A stretch of DNA of 64,000 nucleotides from JAKAVK01 sp964419095 (GCA_964419095.1 CAYQOG010000002.1:1-64000); one strand, 5' to 3'. Shown: positions 15,269 through 23,586, counted from the stretch's first letter. Notes: generated by a model from the sequence alone, not told the origin. Program-made: numbers and translations.

Positions 15269-15884
15269 GGGCATTCCATTCCTCTACGAACGCCTTCGCG
15301 GCATCGGCAGGGACTGCGGCCCCAAGAATTGCAGTGATGACCGCTATGCCGTCCGCGCCTTCCTCCTTTAGCTTCTTCAGGTGCTCAAGCTTCAATCCTC
15401 CTATTGCGAATACAGGTATCTTCACGCTCTTCCTCACCCTGCTAAAACCTTCAATGCCTATGAGCATGGTCTTTACCTTGGTTGATGTGGGGAATATTGT
15501 TCCGACACCAAGGTAGTCCGCGCCATTTATCTCGGCTTCTGCAGCCTGGTCGGGAGTCTTCGCAGAAATGCCTATTATCTTGCCTGGCAGCAGCCTCCTG
15601 GCAATCCCTATCGGCGCATCATCCTGCCCCAGATGCACTCCGTCTGCGTCTACTGCCGCTGCGACATCTATCCTGTCATCTACGATGAAAGTTGCGCTAT
15701 GCTTCGCGCACAAGGCCTTTATCCGCACTGCCTCCTCTATCATGGTCCGCGTAGCCGCATGCTTCTCCCTGTACTGCAGGATCTTCACGCCTCCTTCAAG
15801 GAAAGCCCGCGCGCTCTCCTCATGCGTCATGCCGAAATCTGCCGAGGTTATGCCGTAAATCCCTGCAAGCCTCGTTTTCATCAA
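15261..15884 (-). CDS. thiE: Thiamine-phosphate synthase ThiE
   Basis: A 207-residue ThiE, which couples HMP-pyrophosphate and thiazole phosphate into thiamine monophosphate. The TIM-barrel signatures are in order: GVKILQYREK at about 31-40, FIVDDRIDVAAAVDADGVHLGQDD at about 67-90, IGISAKT, DYLGVGTIFPTSTK at about 126-139, and PVFAIGGL followed by GADGIAVITAI. The length is typical. It lies one base downstream of thiL on the same strand, so the two final steps of TPP formation are encoded together. It overlaps the convergent coiled-coil gene by eight bases. Confidence 0.95.
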   Translation of the reverse strand: MMKTRLAGIYGITSADFGMTHEESARAFLEGGVKILQYREKHAATRTMIEEAVRIKALCAKHSATFIVDDRIDVAAAVDADGVHLGQDDAPIGIARRLLPGKIIGISAKTPDQAAEAEINGADYLGVGTIFPTSTKVKTMLIGIEGFSRVRKSVKIPVFAIGGLKLEHLKKLKEEGADGIAVITAILGAAVPADAAKAFVEEWNALK

Positions 15885-15885
15885 T

Positions 15886-16839
15886 TCACCTGCCTCTTAT
15901 GAAATGCTCATAGCCTTTCTTGACTATCCGCGTCCTTCTCCCATCCTTGACCAGGGTATTTCCCTTCCTTGTGGCTCTTCCGATCGCACTTATCCCGATG
16001 CCAGTCTTTCTTACCGCCCTCTCTGTACTCAGATAATCCCTCTCATCGATTGTAAACATCAGTTCGTATTCCCCCCCGAAATTTAGCGCAAGCTCTTCCA
16101 AGGATATCCCCAAGTCGCGGTGCGCCATCACTGCATTCCTGTCAAAAGGGATTGCAGAATAATCGATCTCAAACCCGCACCCGTTTATCTTTGCAAGCTG
16201 TGCTATCGCCGCGTATACTCCATCTGAAAGGTCAATTGCAGAAGTCGCTCCGTTGCGAGACAAAGCCCTGCCAGCGTTTATCCTCGGTTCTATCTCTAAG
16301 AGCGTCTCTGCCCAGCGTCTCCCTCCATGCCTCTTCCACATGTGGTAGGCAGCGGCATTCTTTCCCAGAGTGCCAGTGACGCAGAGAAGGTCCCCAACCT
16401 CTGCGCCCTGTCTTCTAAGGATCCTATCCCTCTCCACTTCGCCAACAGCGACGCCTACAAGAGCCGTATCGCCTTCCTTCAGGTCCCCGCCGACCATCAT
16501 CGCACCGTACTTCTCAAGGCACTTGCCGATTCCCTTCTCCAGGCCTTTCAGATAACTTAGCCCCGTATTCCTCGGCAGCAGCATGGAGCTCATAAAATAT
16601 CTCGGAATGCCGCCCATCGCCGCTATGTCGCTCAGGTTTGCAGCCGCAAAGAAATATCCTATCTTTTCCGGCCTGGCTTCCTTTGGAAAATGGGTCTTCG
16701 AATAGAGCGCATCCGTTTTAATCAGCATGTACTTCCCGCCGGACTCGAAATAATAGCAATCGTCGTCAGGCCAGGAGTATCTGTAAATGTTCCTTATCTC
16801 CTCTATCGCCTTCCTCTCGCCGAGGTCCTTCAGCTCCAT
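15886..16839 (-). CDS. thiL: Thiamine-monophosphate kinase ThiL
   Basis: A 317-residue ThiL, the PurM-like ATP-dependent kinase that turns thiamine monophosphate into thiamine diphosphate. Typical features are the N-terminal GERKAIEEI, an acidic DDD cluster at about 25-27, KTDALYSKTHF at about 41-51, ANLSDIAAMGGIPRYF at about 68-83, MMVGGDLKEGDTALVGVAVG, and AIDLSDGVYAAI near the middle with FGGEYELMFTI at about 241. First gene of a thiL-thiE operon. The start codon lies inside a perfect 18-bp palindrome placed where a repressor would block the start site. Confidence 0.95.
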   Translation of the reverse strand: MELKDLGERKAIEEIRNIYRYSWPDDDCYYFESGGKYMLIKTDALYSKTHFPKEARPEKIGYFFAAANLSDIAAMGGIPRYFMSSMLLPRNTGLSYLKGLEKGIGKCLEKYGAMMVGGDLKEGDTALVGVAVGEVERDRILRRQGAEVGDLLCVTGTLGKNAAAYHMWKRHGGRRWAETLLEIEPRINAGRALSRNGATSAIDLSDGVYAAIAQLAKINGCGFEIDYSAIPFDRNAVMAHRDLGISLEELALNFGGEYELMFTIDERDYLSTERAVRKTGIGISAIGRATRKGNTLVKDGRRTRIVKKGYEHFIRGR

Positions 16840-16855
16840 GCGTAATATTACGCAT
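16838..16855. promoter_or_regulatory. Perfect 18-bp palindrome overlapping the thiL start (operator candidate)
   Basis: ATGCGTAATATTACGCAT is a perfect inverted repeat. It includes the thiL start codon and lies about ten bases downstream (minus strand) of a TATA box (GTATATAAG, about 16861-16869). The predicted start site falls at or next to the ATG, so bound protein would cover the initiation point. Archaeal thiamine genes are known to be controlled by ThiR-type (HTH plus ThiN) regulators; that this site is a ThiR operator is inference. Confidence 0.6.
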
Positions 16856-16899
16856 TCTGCTTATATACGCTTATAGGCGCGCTAATAAGACAAGATTGT

Positions 16900-16920
16900 A
16901 AAAAGAAAAAAATAAAAAAA
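16900..16920 (-). terminator. T-rich terminator after the 47-aa gene
   Basis: On the minus strand the stop codon at 16933 is followed within 13 bases by almost unbroken T residues in three runs interrupted by single A or C bases. Such T-tracts are the typical intrinsic termination signal in archaea. Confidence 0.6.
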
Positions 16921-16932
16921 GAAGGAGTCGGA

Positions 16933-17076
16933 TCAGTTGTTCTTCTCCATCTCCTTTATCCTTTCTGAAACTCCCTTCACTTCCTTCTCAAGGTTCCCCT
17001 TGTACTCCTTAAGGAGTTCAAGCCTCTCTTCCTTGGTAAGGAAGCTCCTCATTCCGCTGCCATATCCTTCGCACAT
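16933..17076 (-). CDS. Small 47-residue protein, charged helix
   Basis: A 47-codon open frame starting MCEGYGSGMRSFLTKEER and ending in KEMEKNN. It has a short Gly/Cys N-terminus then one amphipathic charged helix (residues about 14-45). Short proteins with this look (MCEGYGxGMRxFLTKEE, then a Glu/Lys helix) recur near regulated archaeal genes, but I do not know a named function. Evidence for a real gene: a TATA box (palindromic ATATTTAAATAT, about 17115-17126), operator-like palindromes overlapping its predicted start, a T-rich terminator right after the stop, and coding-like codon use. It is divergent from the LUD gene. Confidence 0.72.
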   Translation of the reverse strand: MCEGYGSGMRSFLTKEERLELLKEYKGNLEKEVKGVSERIKEMEKNN

Positions 17077-17086
17077 GTTTACACCT

Positions 17087-17175
17087 CTATATGATGTCCT
17101 ATATGAGGGCTCAGATATTTAAATATATAAGATAACCTATACGAATTGAGGTAGAACGTATAAGATATCCTATAC
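17087..17175. promoter_or_regulatory. Three copies of an 18-bp operator-like palindrome
   Basis: Copies at 17087-17104, 17125-17142 and 17158-17175 fit TATAwGATrtCCTATA. The best copy, GTATAAGATATCCTATAC, is an inverted repeat with one mismatched symmetric pair. Copy one sits at the predicted start site of the 47-aa gene, copy two next to its TATA box, and copy three abuts the LUD-gene TATA box (ATTTATATAG, 17177-17186). The layout suggests one regulator controlling both divergent genes. No regulator gene is next to it, so its identity is unknown. Confidence 0.65.
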
Positions 17176-17204
17176 ATTTATATAGTTGAGAATGCCATGC
17201 AGGT

Positions 17205-17828
17205 ATGCAAAAGAGTGGAATCATGGACTGGACAAAACTTGCCGACGAAAAATCGCTGCAGAAGGCAGTGAGCGCGCTTAACGCCAATGGAATTGACGCG
17301 ACTGTAGTGGAGACCGGAAAGGACGCGCGCGAGAAGCTCCTCAGCATGCTTCCGGAAGGATCGGAGGTAATGACAGTCACCTCTGCAACCATTGACCAGA
17401 TAGGAGCCGCAAAGGAGATAGACGAGAGCGGAAAGTACGTCTCCATTCGCAAGAAACTTGCCTCTGAAAATGATCCTGCCAAGCGCAACGATATCAGGAG
17501 AAAGCTGTCAGCATCGGATTATGCGGTCGGAAGCGTTCATGCGGTTACGGAGAAGGGAGAGCTGATAATCGCGTCGGCCACCGGAAGCCAGCTCGCGTCG
17601 TACGCGTATACCGCTTCGAAGATCATCCTGGTTGTGGGGACGCAGAAGATAGTCAAGGACCTCGACCAAGGATTCAAGAGGATATACGAGCACACGCTGC
17701 CATTGGAGACCGAGCGCATGAAGAAGGCGTATGGAATGGGAAGCTGGGTCAGCAAGATACTCGTATTCGAGAAGGAGAGGCCAGGCAGGATCACAGTCAT
17801 CTTCGTCAAGGAAAAACTGGGCTTCTGA
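17205..17828 (+). CDS. LUD domain (LutC/YkgG-like, DUF162) protein
   Basis: A 207-residue protein of the LUD family, named for lactate-utilisation proteins LutB/LutC. Recognisable elements are ALNANGIDATVVETGKDAREKLLSMLP, EVMTVTSATIDQIG, DYAVGSVHAVTEKGELIIASATGSQL and ILVVGTQKIVKDLDQGFKRIYEHTLPLE. The last of these is the strongest family signature. Stand-alone LUD proteins have unclear chemistry; no LutA/LutB partner lies here, so lactate oxidation cannot be inferred. ATG 17205 or ATG 17223 may be the start; the TATA box at 17177-17186 slightly favours 17223. It is controlled by a promoter with an operator-like palindrome shared with the divergent small gene. Confidence 0.82.
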   Translation: MQKSGIMDWTKLADEKSLQKAVSALNANGIDATVVETGKDAREKLLSMLPEGSEVMTVTSATIDQIGAAKEIDESGKYVSIRKKLASENDPAKRNDIRRKLSASDYAVGSVHAVTEKGELIIASATGSQLASYAYTASKIILVVGTQKIVKDLDQGFKRIYEHTLPLETERMKKAYGMGSWVSKILVFEKERPGRITVIFVKEKLGF

Positions 17829-17908
17829 CCGAACCAAGCAAGCAAATATATCTGCGTTGGAGCGAATAGATTCTGTACGGCGGCCGATTCAATTAATAGG
17901 AGAGTTAG

Positions 17909-19312
17909 ATGGAAGAGCAGAAATTCGACAGGAAATACGTCAACAGGGCAATGATCCTATTTTCCGCTTTCGCCATACTGGTCCTCTACATAGAAACCAT
18001 GCTTATACCCTCTCTTCCAGGCATAGCGAAGCAGTACCAGATCGATCCTGCAGAAGTCAGCCTGCTTGTTTCCCTGTACCTTGTATCGGGAGTGGCGCTG
18101 AGCCCCATAATCGGAAAGCTTGGCGACATATACGGAAAGAAGCGCGTGCTTACCTGCCTCCTACCAATCTACGTAATAGCAGTCGGGCTTACGGGTTTCC
18201 TGCCAAGCTTCAATCTTATACTTATATCAAGGACCATCCAAGGGGCCGGGCTTACGATCTTTGCCCTGATGATAAGCCTCATACAGGAGGAATTCCCGCG
18301 CGAAATGGTGCCGCGGGCCATGGCGATCATAGTCGCCATGTTCGGCGTCGGTTCTGCCATAGGCCTGCCTATAGGCTCGTTCATCTCCAACCTCTACGGA
18401 TGGCAAGCGAGCTATCATACTGCATTGCCTGCAGTGCTCATAGTCGCTGCTGCGATAATATACTACATACGCGAGTCCAGGTACACGCGACCTGACGTCA
18501 AGGTCGACTATGCAGGAGCGCTTGGCCTTGCAGCATCGCTTGCGATGATAGTATTCGCGCTTTCCGAGGGCACCGCATACGGATGGACTTCCCTGCCGAT
18601 ACTCTCACTCATAATCGGAGGGCTTCTCATACTTGCAGGAGTCGTAATCTATGAGAGGAGGATTGCAGAACCGATACTCAGCGCAAAGCTGATGGCGATA
18701 AAGAATGTCATGAGCGCAAACCTGATAACGCTCATAGCGGGAATGAGCTTCTTCTTCGCATACCAGATATTCGCATATCTTTTCGAATCGCCCAGCCCGC
18801 TTGGTTACGGCCTCAGCATATTCTACACGGGGCTCGCAATGGCACCGTTTGCAGTAGTGAACGTCATTGTCGCGCCGGTGCTCGGGAGATACATACCCAG
18901 GATAGGGGTAAAACCATTCTTCCTTGCAGGCGCAGTTATAGGCATAATAGGATTCATAATATCCGCGTTCACATCCAGCCTAATGATTGCAATATTGGGC
19001 GAGGCGATAATAGGCGCGGGAGTCGCACTGATCAATGTCCCTACGATAAATCTGCTGGTATTGAGCATAGACAAGAGGGACACGGGCCTTGCAACCTCCA
19101 TGAATTCGGTCTTCAGGTTCCTCGGCAGCGCTCTTGGAGCCCCGATAGCCGGCCTGCTCATCGCGCAATACCATTCGTTCACGGCTTTCCAGTACTCGTT
19201 CTACCTGGGGATAATAACCCTTACCATAGCTGCGATAATCTCCACTTATGCTGACGAGATCTTCGGAAAGAACAGGAAGGTAACGCAGGTGGAAAGGGAA
19301 GTCAGCATATGA
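17909..19312 (+). CDS. MFS transporter, DHA2 (EmrB/QacA-like) family
   Basis: A 467-residue major facilitator protein with about 14 predicted membrane helices, the count typical of drug:H+ antiporter family 2. Motif A appears as GKLGDIYGKKRVL at about residues 70-82, and a motif C-like GVGSAIGLPIGSFIS lies at about 150-164 in helix 5. Proton-coupled export of a toxic or metabolic compound is likely, but the substrate is not readable. A Shine-Dalgarno-like AGGAGAGTT precedes the ATG. It follows the LUD gene after 80 bases and precedes an SDR gene on the same strand. Confidence 0.9.
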   Translation: MEEQKFDRKYVNRAMILFSAFAILVLYIETMLIPSLPGIAKQYQIDPAEVSLLVSLYLVSGVALSPIIGKLGDIYGKKRVLTCLLPIYVIAVGLTGFLPSFNLILISRTIQGAGLTIFALMISLIQEEFPREMVPRAMAIIVAMFGVGSAIGLPIGSFISNLYGWQASYHTALPAVLIVAAAIIYYIRESRYTRPDVKVDYAGALGLAASLAMIVFALSEGTAYGWTSLPILSLIIGGLLILAGVVIYERRIAEPILSAKLMAIKNVMSANLITLIAGMSFFFAYQIFAYLFESPSPLGYGLSIFYTGLAMAPFAVVNVIVAPVLGRYIPRIGVKPFFLAGAVIGIIGFIISAFTSSLMIAILGEAIIGAGVALINVPTINLLVLSIDKRDTGLATSMNSVFRFLGSALGAPIAGLLIAQYHSFTAFQYSFYLGIITLTIAAIISTYADEIFGKNRKVTQVEREVSI

Positions 19313-19367
19313 TCCGACCGACTCATTCTTGCATAGTTCTATTAATGTCATCTTCCAATCCTGGATC

Positions 19368-20168
19368 ATGGAAGCAAAGGAGCTACTCAACCTGCGCGGA
19401 AAGACTGCAATAGTCACTGGAGGCGCTGCGGGAATAGGGTACGGCATATCATGCAGGCTTGCTGAGGCAGGGGCAAACGTGGTGATTGCAAACAGAACCG
19501 AAAGCGAAGGGCAAAAGGCAGCAGAGGAAATCAAAAAGAAGGGGTGGACGGCCGTTGCAATAACTACTGACGTTTCATCCGAGGAGAGCGTAAAGAAGAT
19601 GATTGCGGAGACGACAAAGACTTATGGGGGCATTGACATACTCTTCAACAATGCGGGCATTTATCCTGAAATACCTCTTGCCAAGATGTCGCTTGACGAC
19701 TTCCAGAAAGTGATATCGATCAACCTTTTCGGAACATTCCTCTGCACAAAGTATGCATCGGAGCAGATGATAAAGCAGAACAGGGGCGGAAAGATAATCA
19801 ATGTGACATCGATAGACGCGCTGCATCCCTCCTCGGTGGGGCTTGCGCATTATGACGCGTCAAAGCACGGGGTATGGGGCTTTACGAAGAACATAGCGAT
19901 AGAACTTGCACCATACAAGATCTGGGTTAACGCGATAGCCCCTGGGGGGATACTTACTCCAGGAGTGCAGAAGTTGCAGCAATCCATGCCCGCCCCTTCA
20001 GGGGTGGATATGCAAAAGATGCTTGAAGCCTTCATGGCAAAGATTCCGATGGGAAGGCTCGGCGATGTTGACGAGATAGGCAAGGTCGCGCTCTTTCTTG
20101 CATCGGACATGTCCTCATACATGACCGGATCGCAGATTGTCGTGGATGGAGGAGCACTGCTAATGTGA
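19368..20168 (+). CDS. Short-chain dehydrogenase/reductase (classical SDR)
   Basis: A 266-residue classical SDR, similar in layout to 3-oxoacyl-ACP reductase FabG and glucose 1-dehydrogenases. The cofactor motif TGGAAGIGYGIS is near residue 21, NNAG at about 100-103, the catalytic Ser in INVTSIDA and Tyr-Lys in HYDASKHG, and the C-terminal YMTGSQIVVDGG. Substrate is unknown. ATG 19368 is chosen because it gives the normal distance to the glycine motif; the in-frame Met at 19329 would add an unrelated leader. It lies downstream of the MFS gene on the same strand. Confidence 0.9.
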   Translation: MEAKELLNLRGKTAIVTGGAAGIGYGISCRLAEAGANVVIANRTESEGQKAAEEIKKKGWTAVAITTDVSSEESVKKMIAETTKTYGGIDILFNNAGIYPEIPLAKMSLDDFQKVISINLFGTFLCTKYASEQMIKQNRGGKIINVTSIDALHPSSVGLAHYDASKHGVWGFTKNIAIELAPYKIWVNAIAPGGILTPGVQKLQQSMPAPSGVDMQKMLEAFMAKIPMGRLGDVDEIGKVALFLASDMSSYMTGSQIVVDGGALLM

Positions 20169-20215
20169 AATCCAGACATAACCAAACCCTCACTTTTAAG
20201 CCGACAAAAGCATGA

Positions 20216-20289
20216 CGGGGAGCCCGTGATTTGAACACGGGTCACCACCTCCCGAAGGTGGTAGCCTGACCAAGCTAGCAGAGCTCCCC
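20216..20289 (-). tRNA. tRNA-Pro(CGG)
   Basis: On the minus strand the 74 bases form acceptor GGGGAGC/GCTCCCC, anticodon stem CCACC/GGTGG with loop TTCGGGA (anticodon CGG), and T-arm CCGTG-TTCAAAT-CACGG. The D-stem has about three pairs (G-C, C-G, T-G) and position 9 is C, which is unusual. No intron, CCA not encoded, discriminator G. It lies between the SDR gene and the M24 peptidase gene. Confidence 0.88.
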
Positions 20290-20306
20290 AGTAAGTGTAA
20301 AGCGGC

Positions 20307-21401
20307 TTAAAGCACAGTTGCGCCCTTCTTTGTCACCATTATATCGTCTTCAATCCTTGCGCCGCCGAACCCGGGAATGTATATTCCTGGTTCCACTGAG
20401 CTCACCATTCCCTCCTTCAGCACAAGTTTAGAACCAGGGGAGAGGAATCTTCCTGAGCCGTCATGAACCTCTATGCCTACTGAATGGCCGAGCGCGTGCA
20501 TGAATGTGCCCTTGTACTTTCCATTGTCCGCCTTGTCTATGTAATCCCTGGCAATGATGTGCGGCCTGTCGCCCTTTACGCCTTCCTTTATCGAACCTAT
20601 TGCCGCTCTCTGCGCCTCCTTAACTATCCCTATTATCCTTGCCTTTTTGTCATAGTCGCTTATCTTTGCCTTGTCGGTTCCAAATATCATGGTTCTGGTT
20701 ACATCCGAGCAGTAATTCCTTACCTTGACTCCTACGTCTATCAAGACTATGTCACCATACCTGAGTTTTGTCTCATCAGGCCCATGGTGCGGCAGCGCGG
20801 CATTCTTCCCGAAGCAGACTATCGAATCGAAGGATATGCTGTCGGCTCCCATTTCAAGTATCAAGTTTCCGAACTGCCTTGCAACATCCTTTTCAGTTAC
20901 TCCAACCTTCAGATTTTTCTGAACTTGTAGGATTGCCCTCTTTGTTATTGCATTTGCCTTCCTTATGCGCGCTATCTCCTCATCGTCCTTCACTTCGCGC
21001 GTCCTCTCAAAAGCGTCTGAGACGTCAACCAGCGTCCCCGCCTTGAGCCTCTTGGTTATGCGCATGTAGCTGTTGTAGGGAAGGAAATTCCCGTTTATGC
21101 CAACGCTCTTCCCCTTTACTTCTTTTATCAGCATGTTTATCTTGTCCTTTCCGTCAAGATTAACGATCCTTATTCCATTGTGCAGCTGCTCCCTTGCAAG
21201 TTCATATTCCAGGGGAGATGTGAAAAGGGTTACCCCTCTCTTCGTTATGAGCAGGAAATTTCCTTCAAAGAGGCCTCCAAGCAGGTCGGTCATGTATACG
21301 AAGTTGGGATCCTCGGAACCTGTGTTGGCAAGAAGTACCCTTTCCACTTTCGCAGCTCCAAGGACCTTTGCAATCCTTCTCTTCAATGCGGCATTGTTCA
21401 T
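20307..21401 (-). CDS. pepQ: Xaa-Pro aminopeptidase/dipeptidase, M24 family
   Basis: A 364-residue M24B metallopeptidase that releases N-terminal residues next to proline. All five metal ligands are visible: Asp in VLIDVGV, Asp in CSDVTRTM, His in HALGHSVG, Glu in SSVEPGIY and Glu in GARIEDD. The N-terminal creatinase-like domain (about 1-125, with FVYMTDLLGGLFEGNFLLIT) is present, and length is normal for archaeal PepQ. It is the second gene of a two-gene operon: its ATG overlaps the Nudix gene stop by four bases. Confidence 0.93.
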   Translation of the reverse strand: MNNAALKRRIAKVLGAAKVERVLLANTGSEDPNFVYMTDLLGGLFEGNFLLITKRGVTLFTSPLEYELAREQLHNGIRIVNLDGKDKINMLIKEVKGKSVGINGNFLPYNSYMRITKRLKAGTLVDVSDAFERTREVKDDEEIARIRKANAITKRAILQVQKNLKVGVTEKDVARQFGNLILEMGADSISFDSIVCFGKNAALPHHGPDETKLRYGDIVLIDVGVKVRNYCSDVTRTMIFGTDKAKISDYDKKARIIGIVKEAQRAAIGSIKEGVKGDRPHIIARDYIDKADNGKYKGTFMHALGHSVGIEVHDGSGRFLSPGSKLVLKEGMVSSVEPGIYIPGFGGARIEDDIMVTKKGATVL

Positions 21402-21850
21402 CTAACGTACCTGCTTATCCTCTTTAGAATCCTCTCTTCATCAATAAAAATGTTGGTATAGCGGATGTGCCTCCGTATCTCGCTGATGCTGGACCACCTG
21501 TAAGCCGCATTTTCAAAGTCCATGTTTACCTCGGAGGAATCTGACCTGAAAATGAACATCATATTGTGCCATTTTATCTTTTTCTTCGGGTCAAAGATCG
21601 ATACGCGAAATCCTTCTTCCAGCAATGTAAGCGCTTCCTTCCCAAACCCTACCTCTTCCTTGATCTCCCTGTACGCGGTCTCTAGGTATCTCTCGTTCTT
21701 CTCTCTGTGCCCGAAAAGGAAGCTCCATGCTCCCGCGTTCTTGAGAAATGGCAGATTCCTCCTCTTAAGCAGCAGCACCTTCTTCCTGCTTATTATTACT
21801 GCAGCTGCGCCGTTTGCAGTTATAAGCTTGTACTTCCTGGCCTCTTCCAT
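21398..21850 (-). CDS. Nudix hydrolase
   Basis: A 150-residue Nudix protein. The Nudix box is complete: GHREKNERYLETAYREIKEEVGF, with the REIKEE metal-binding helix, at about residues 48-70. LLKRRNLPFLKNAGAWSFLFG precedes it as the usual strand. Members hydrolyse nucleoside diphosphates linked to other moieties; the substrate cannot be told from the box. Co-transcribed with the M24 peptidase (four-base overlap) and divergent from nreA. Confidence 0.88.
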   Translation of the reverse strand: MEEARKYKLITANGAAAVIISRKKVLLLKRRNLPFLKNAGAWSFLFGHREKNERYLETAYREIKEEVGFGKEALTLLEEGFRVSIFDPKKKIKWHNMMFIFRSDSSEVNMDFENAAYRWSSISEIRRHIRYTNIFIDEERILKRISRYVR

Positions 21851-21930
21851 CTATTCATCTTTTAATTGCAGTAAGAGTTTTGGCGAACAGGTTTATAATG
21901 TTTAAGCGGGAACAATGATGGGATGAGACC

Positions 21931-23148
21931 GTGCCTGCAGAAACAATCTCAGTAAAGCGCACCAACGCGGTCTACCAGAACATGCAGAATCCCTACATGC
22001 TCAAGTCCTATTACAATTTCAAGACACTGGAAAAGCTCCAGAGCAACGAGGTCTACGGCTCATCGCCTCCTGACATCTTCGTGGGAAGGTATGGATACCC
22101 TAATGTCTATGTCGGCCCTCTTGTCCCGCCGCAATGGGGTGACACCTCGATAATGAGCTCCCCGGAACGCTGGGTCGGCATGTCGATACCGCAGATTGTT
22201 GAAATGAGATCCATGCTCATAAGGGGCATGTACCGCACAAGGGTGACCAAAGCTGACAATGGAAGGATAGAGGAGATGCTCAAGGAGCTCGCCCTGGCCG
22301 ACAACTACGGGGGAGTAGAGGAGAAGTTCTCGCATAGGCCGAAATTGGGAGTGAGCCTTGATGAGAACAGCCAGCCCTACGGGCCGAGCGCGAAGATGGT
22401 GGACATGAACCTTGGCAATGTCAAGGCAAACAAGCAGATAGAGAAGGCGTACCATGACACGGCGATGCCCGCAAAGGACGCGATAATAGAGCTCTACGGG
22501 AAAGGCGTCTTCGTATCGAAAATACAGAAGTCGCTATCAGCAGGAATACTCGGCATGTCAAAGAACAGGAAGTTCGTCCCGACCAGATGGAGCATAACTG
22601 CCGTAGATGATACGCTGGGCAAGCACAGGCTCAAGGAGGTCAAGCAGTATGAGGCAATCGATTCTGTGAAAGTGTTCTACAGCACAGCGCTGGACAACAG
22701 GTGGGCGGTGGTCATGTTGCCGGGCTCATGGGAATACGAACTGGTAGAGGCGTGGTATCCTAACACCACGTGGAATCAGGAGAGCCCCGACATAGCTATC
22801 TATTCTTCCTATGAGCCTTTCGAGGGAAGGACGAAGTACGCTGAGATAGGCGGCTGCTACTATGCAGCAAGGCTTGCATCATCAGAGCTTCTCGAAAAGA
22901 TAAAAGGCCAGGCAAAAGTGGTCATTCTCAGGGAGGCGCATCCCGGGTACATAATGCCTGTAGGAGTATGGAACGTGAGGGAGCATGTAAGGGCAACGCT
23001 GAAAACCGAACCGATAAACTTCGATAATCTTCATCAAGCATTGATGTTCGTGTCAGGGAAGATGGACATACCTGTAAGATCCTGGATAAAGAACAGCACC
23101 CTTCTCAGGAAGGCGCTGTATCAGAAATCGCTTGCATCCTCTGGTTAA
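21931..23148 (+). CDS. nreA: DNA repair protein NreA-like
   Basis: A 405-residue protein matching archaeal NreA (DUF650/DUF651), a factor linked to DNA-damage repair. Landmarks are DIFVGRYGYPNVYVGPL near residue 50, WGMSIPQIVEMRSMLIRG-like text at about 90-106, GKGVFVSKIQKSLSAGILGMSKNRKFVPTRWSITAVDD at about 190-227, and VVILREAHPGYIMPVGVW near 330. Many NreA proteins have an N-terminal zinc finger and a C-terminal PIP box; neither is visible here. The start is GTG 21931; an in-frame stop lies just upstream, so no longer form is possible. A TATA box (GGTTTATAATG, about 21891) precedes it. Confidence 0.88.
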   Translation: MPAETISVKRTNAVYQNMQNPYMLKSYYNFKTLEKLQSNEVYGSSPPDIFVGRYGYPNVYVGPLVPPQWGDTSIMSSPERWVGMSIPQIVEMRSMLIRGMYRTRVTKADNGRIEEMLKELALADNYGGVEEKFSHRPKLGVSLDENSQPYGPSAKMVDMNLGNVKANKQIEKAYHDTAMPAKDAIIELYGKGVFVSKIQKSLSAGILGMSKNRKFVPTRWSITAVDDTLGKHRLKEVKQYEAIDSVKVFYSTALDNRWAVVMLPGSWEYELVEAWYPNTTWNQESPDIAIYSSYEPFEGRTKYAEIGGCYYAARLASSELLEKIKGQAKVVILREAHPGYIMPVGVWNVREHVRATLKTEPINFDNLHQALMFVSGKMDIPVRSWIKNSTLLRKALYQKSLASSG

Positions 23149-23586
23149 TTATGATTTGAATGGGTTTGTAACCTTTATCCCAGGTACTCCGCCAAAATCC
23201 CTCTCGTTCTCTGTGATGATCTCTGTTATTCCGTTCTCCTTCATCGTTTCGACTATGACGGAATCCCAAAAGCGGATTCCGTAGGCTCTGCATGTGGATA
23301 GGGCATTTTTTACCGTGTCGGGACCATAGCTTATTTTTGTCCAGTGCTTGGAGTCGGTTAGGTCTTTTACTGTGAGTTCAGCCCCTGCTATACCTATATC
23401 CACTTTATTGACCATGATATTTGAGAATTCGCCAAGGACCTGGTTGGATATCACCCCCGCTATCTCAGTGTCGAACACGCCTTGGACCAGATCTAGACAG
23501 ACTCTGCGCTTTTCGGACTGGTTGTCCTCATATGCATATACAAGTATGTTCGTATCGAAGAAGATTTTATCTCTCATGAGCTTCAT
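23149..23586 (-). CDS. vapC: PIN-domain toxin VapC
   Basis: A 145-residue PIN-domain ribonuclease, the toxin of a VapBC pair. The acidic site is visible: FFDTNILVYAY (first Asp at about 11), the Glu in VLGEFSNI, Asp in RFWDSVIVE, and ENERDF near the C-terminus (usually xxEDxDF). VapC toxins cleave tRNA or rRNA when released from VapB. It overlaps the upstream antitoxin gene by 20 bases, the usual arrangement, and ends next to the convergent nreA stop. Met1 is assumed as start; Met4 is possible. Confidence 0.88.
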   Translation of the reverse strand: MKLMRDKIFFDTNILVYAYEDNQSEKRRVCLDLVQGVFDTEIAGVISNQVLGEFSNIMVNKVDIGIAGAELTVKDLTDSKHWTKISYGPDTVKNALSTCRAYGIRFWDSVIVETMKENGITEIITENERDFGGVPGIKVTNPFKS

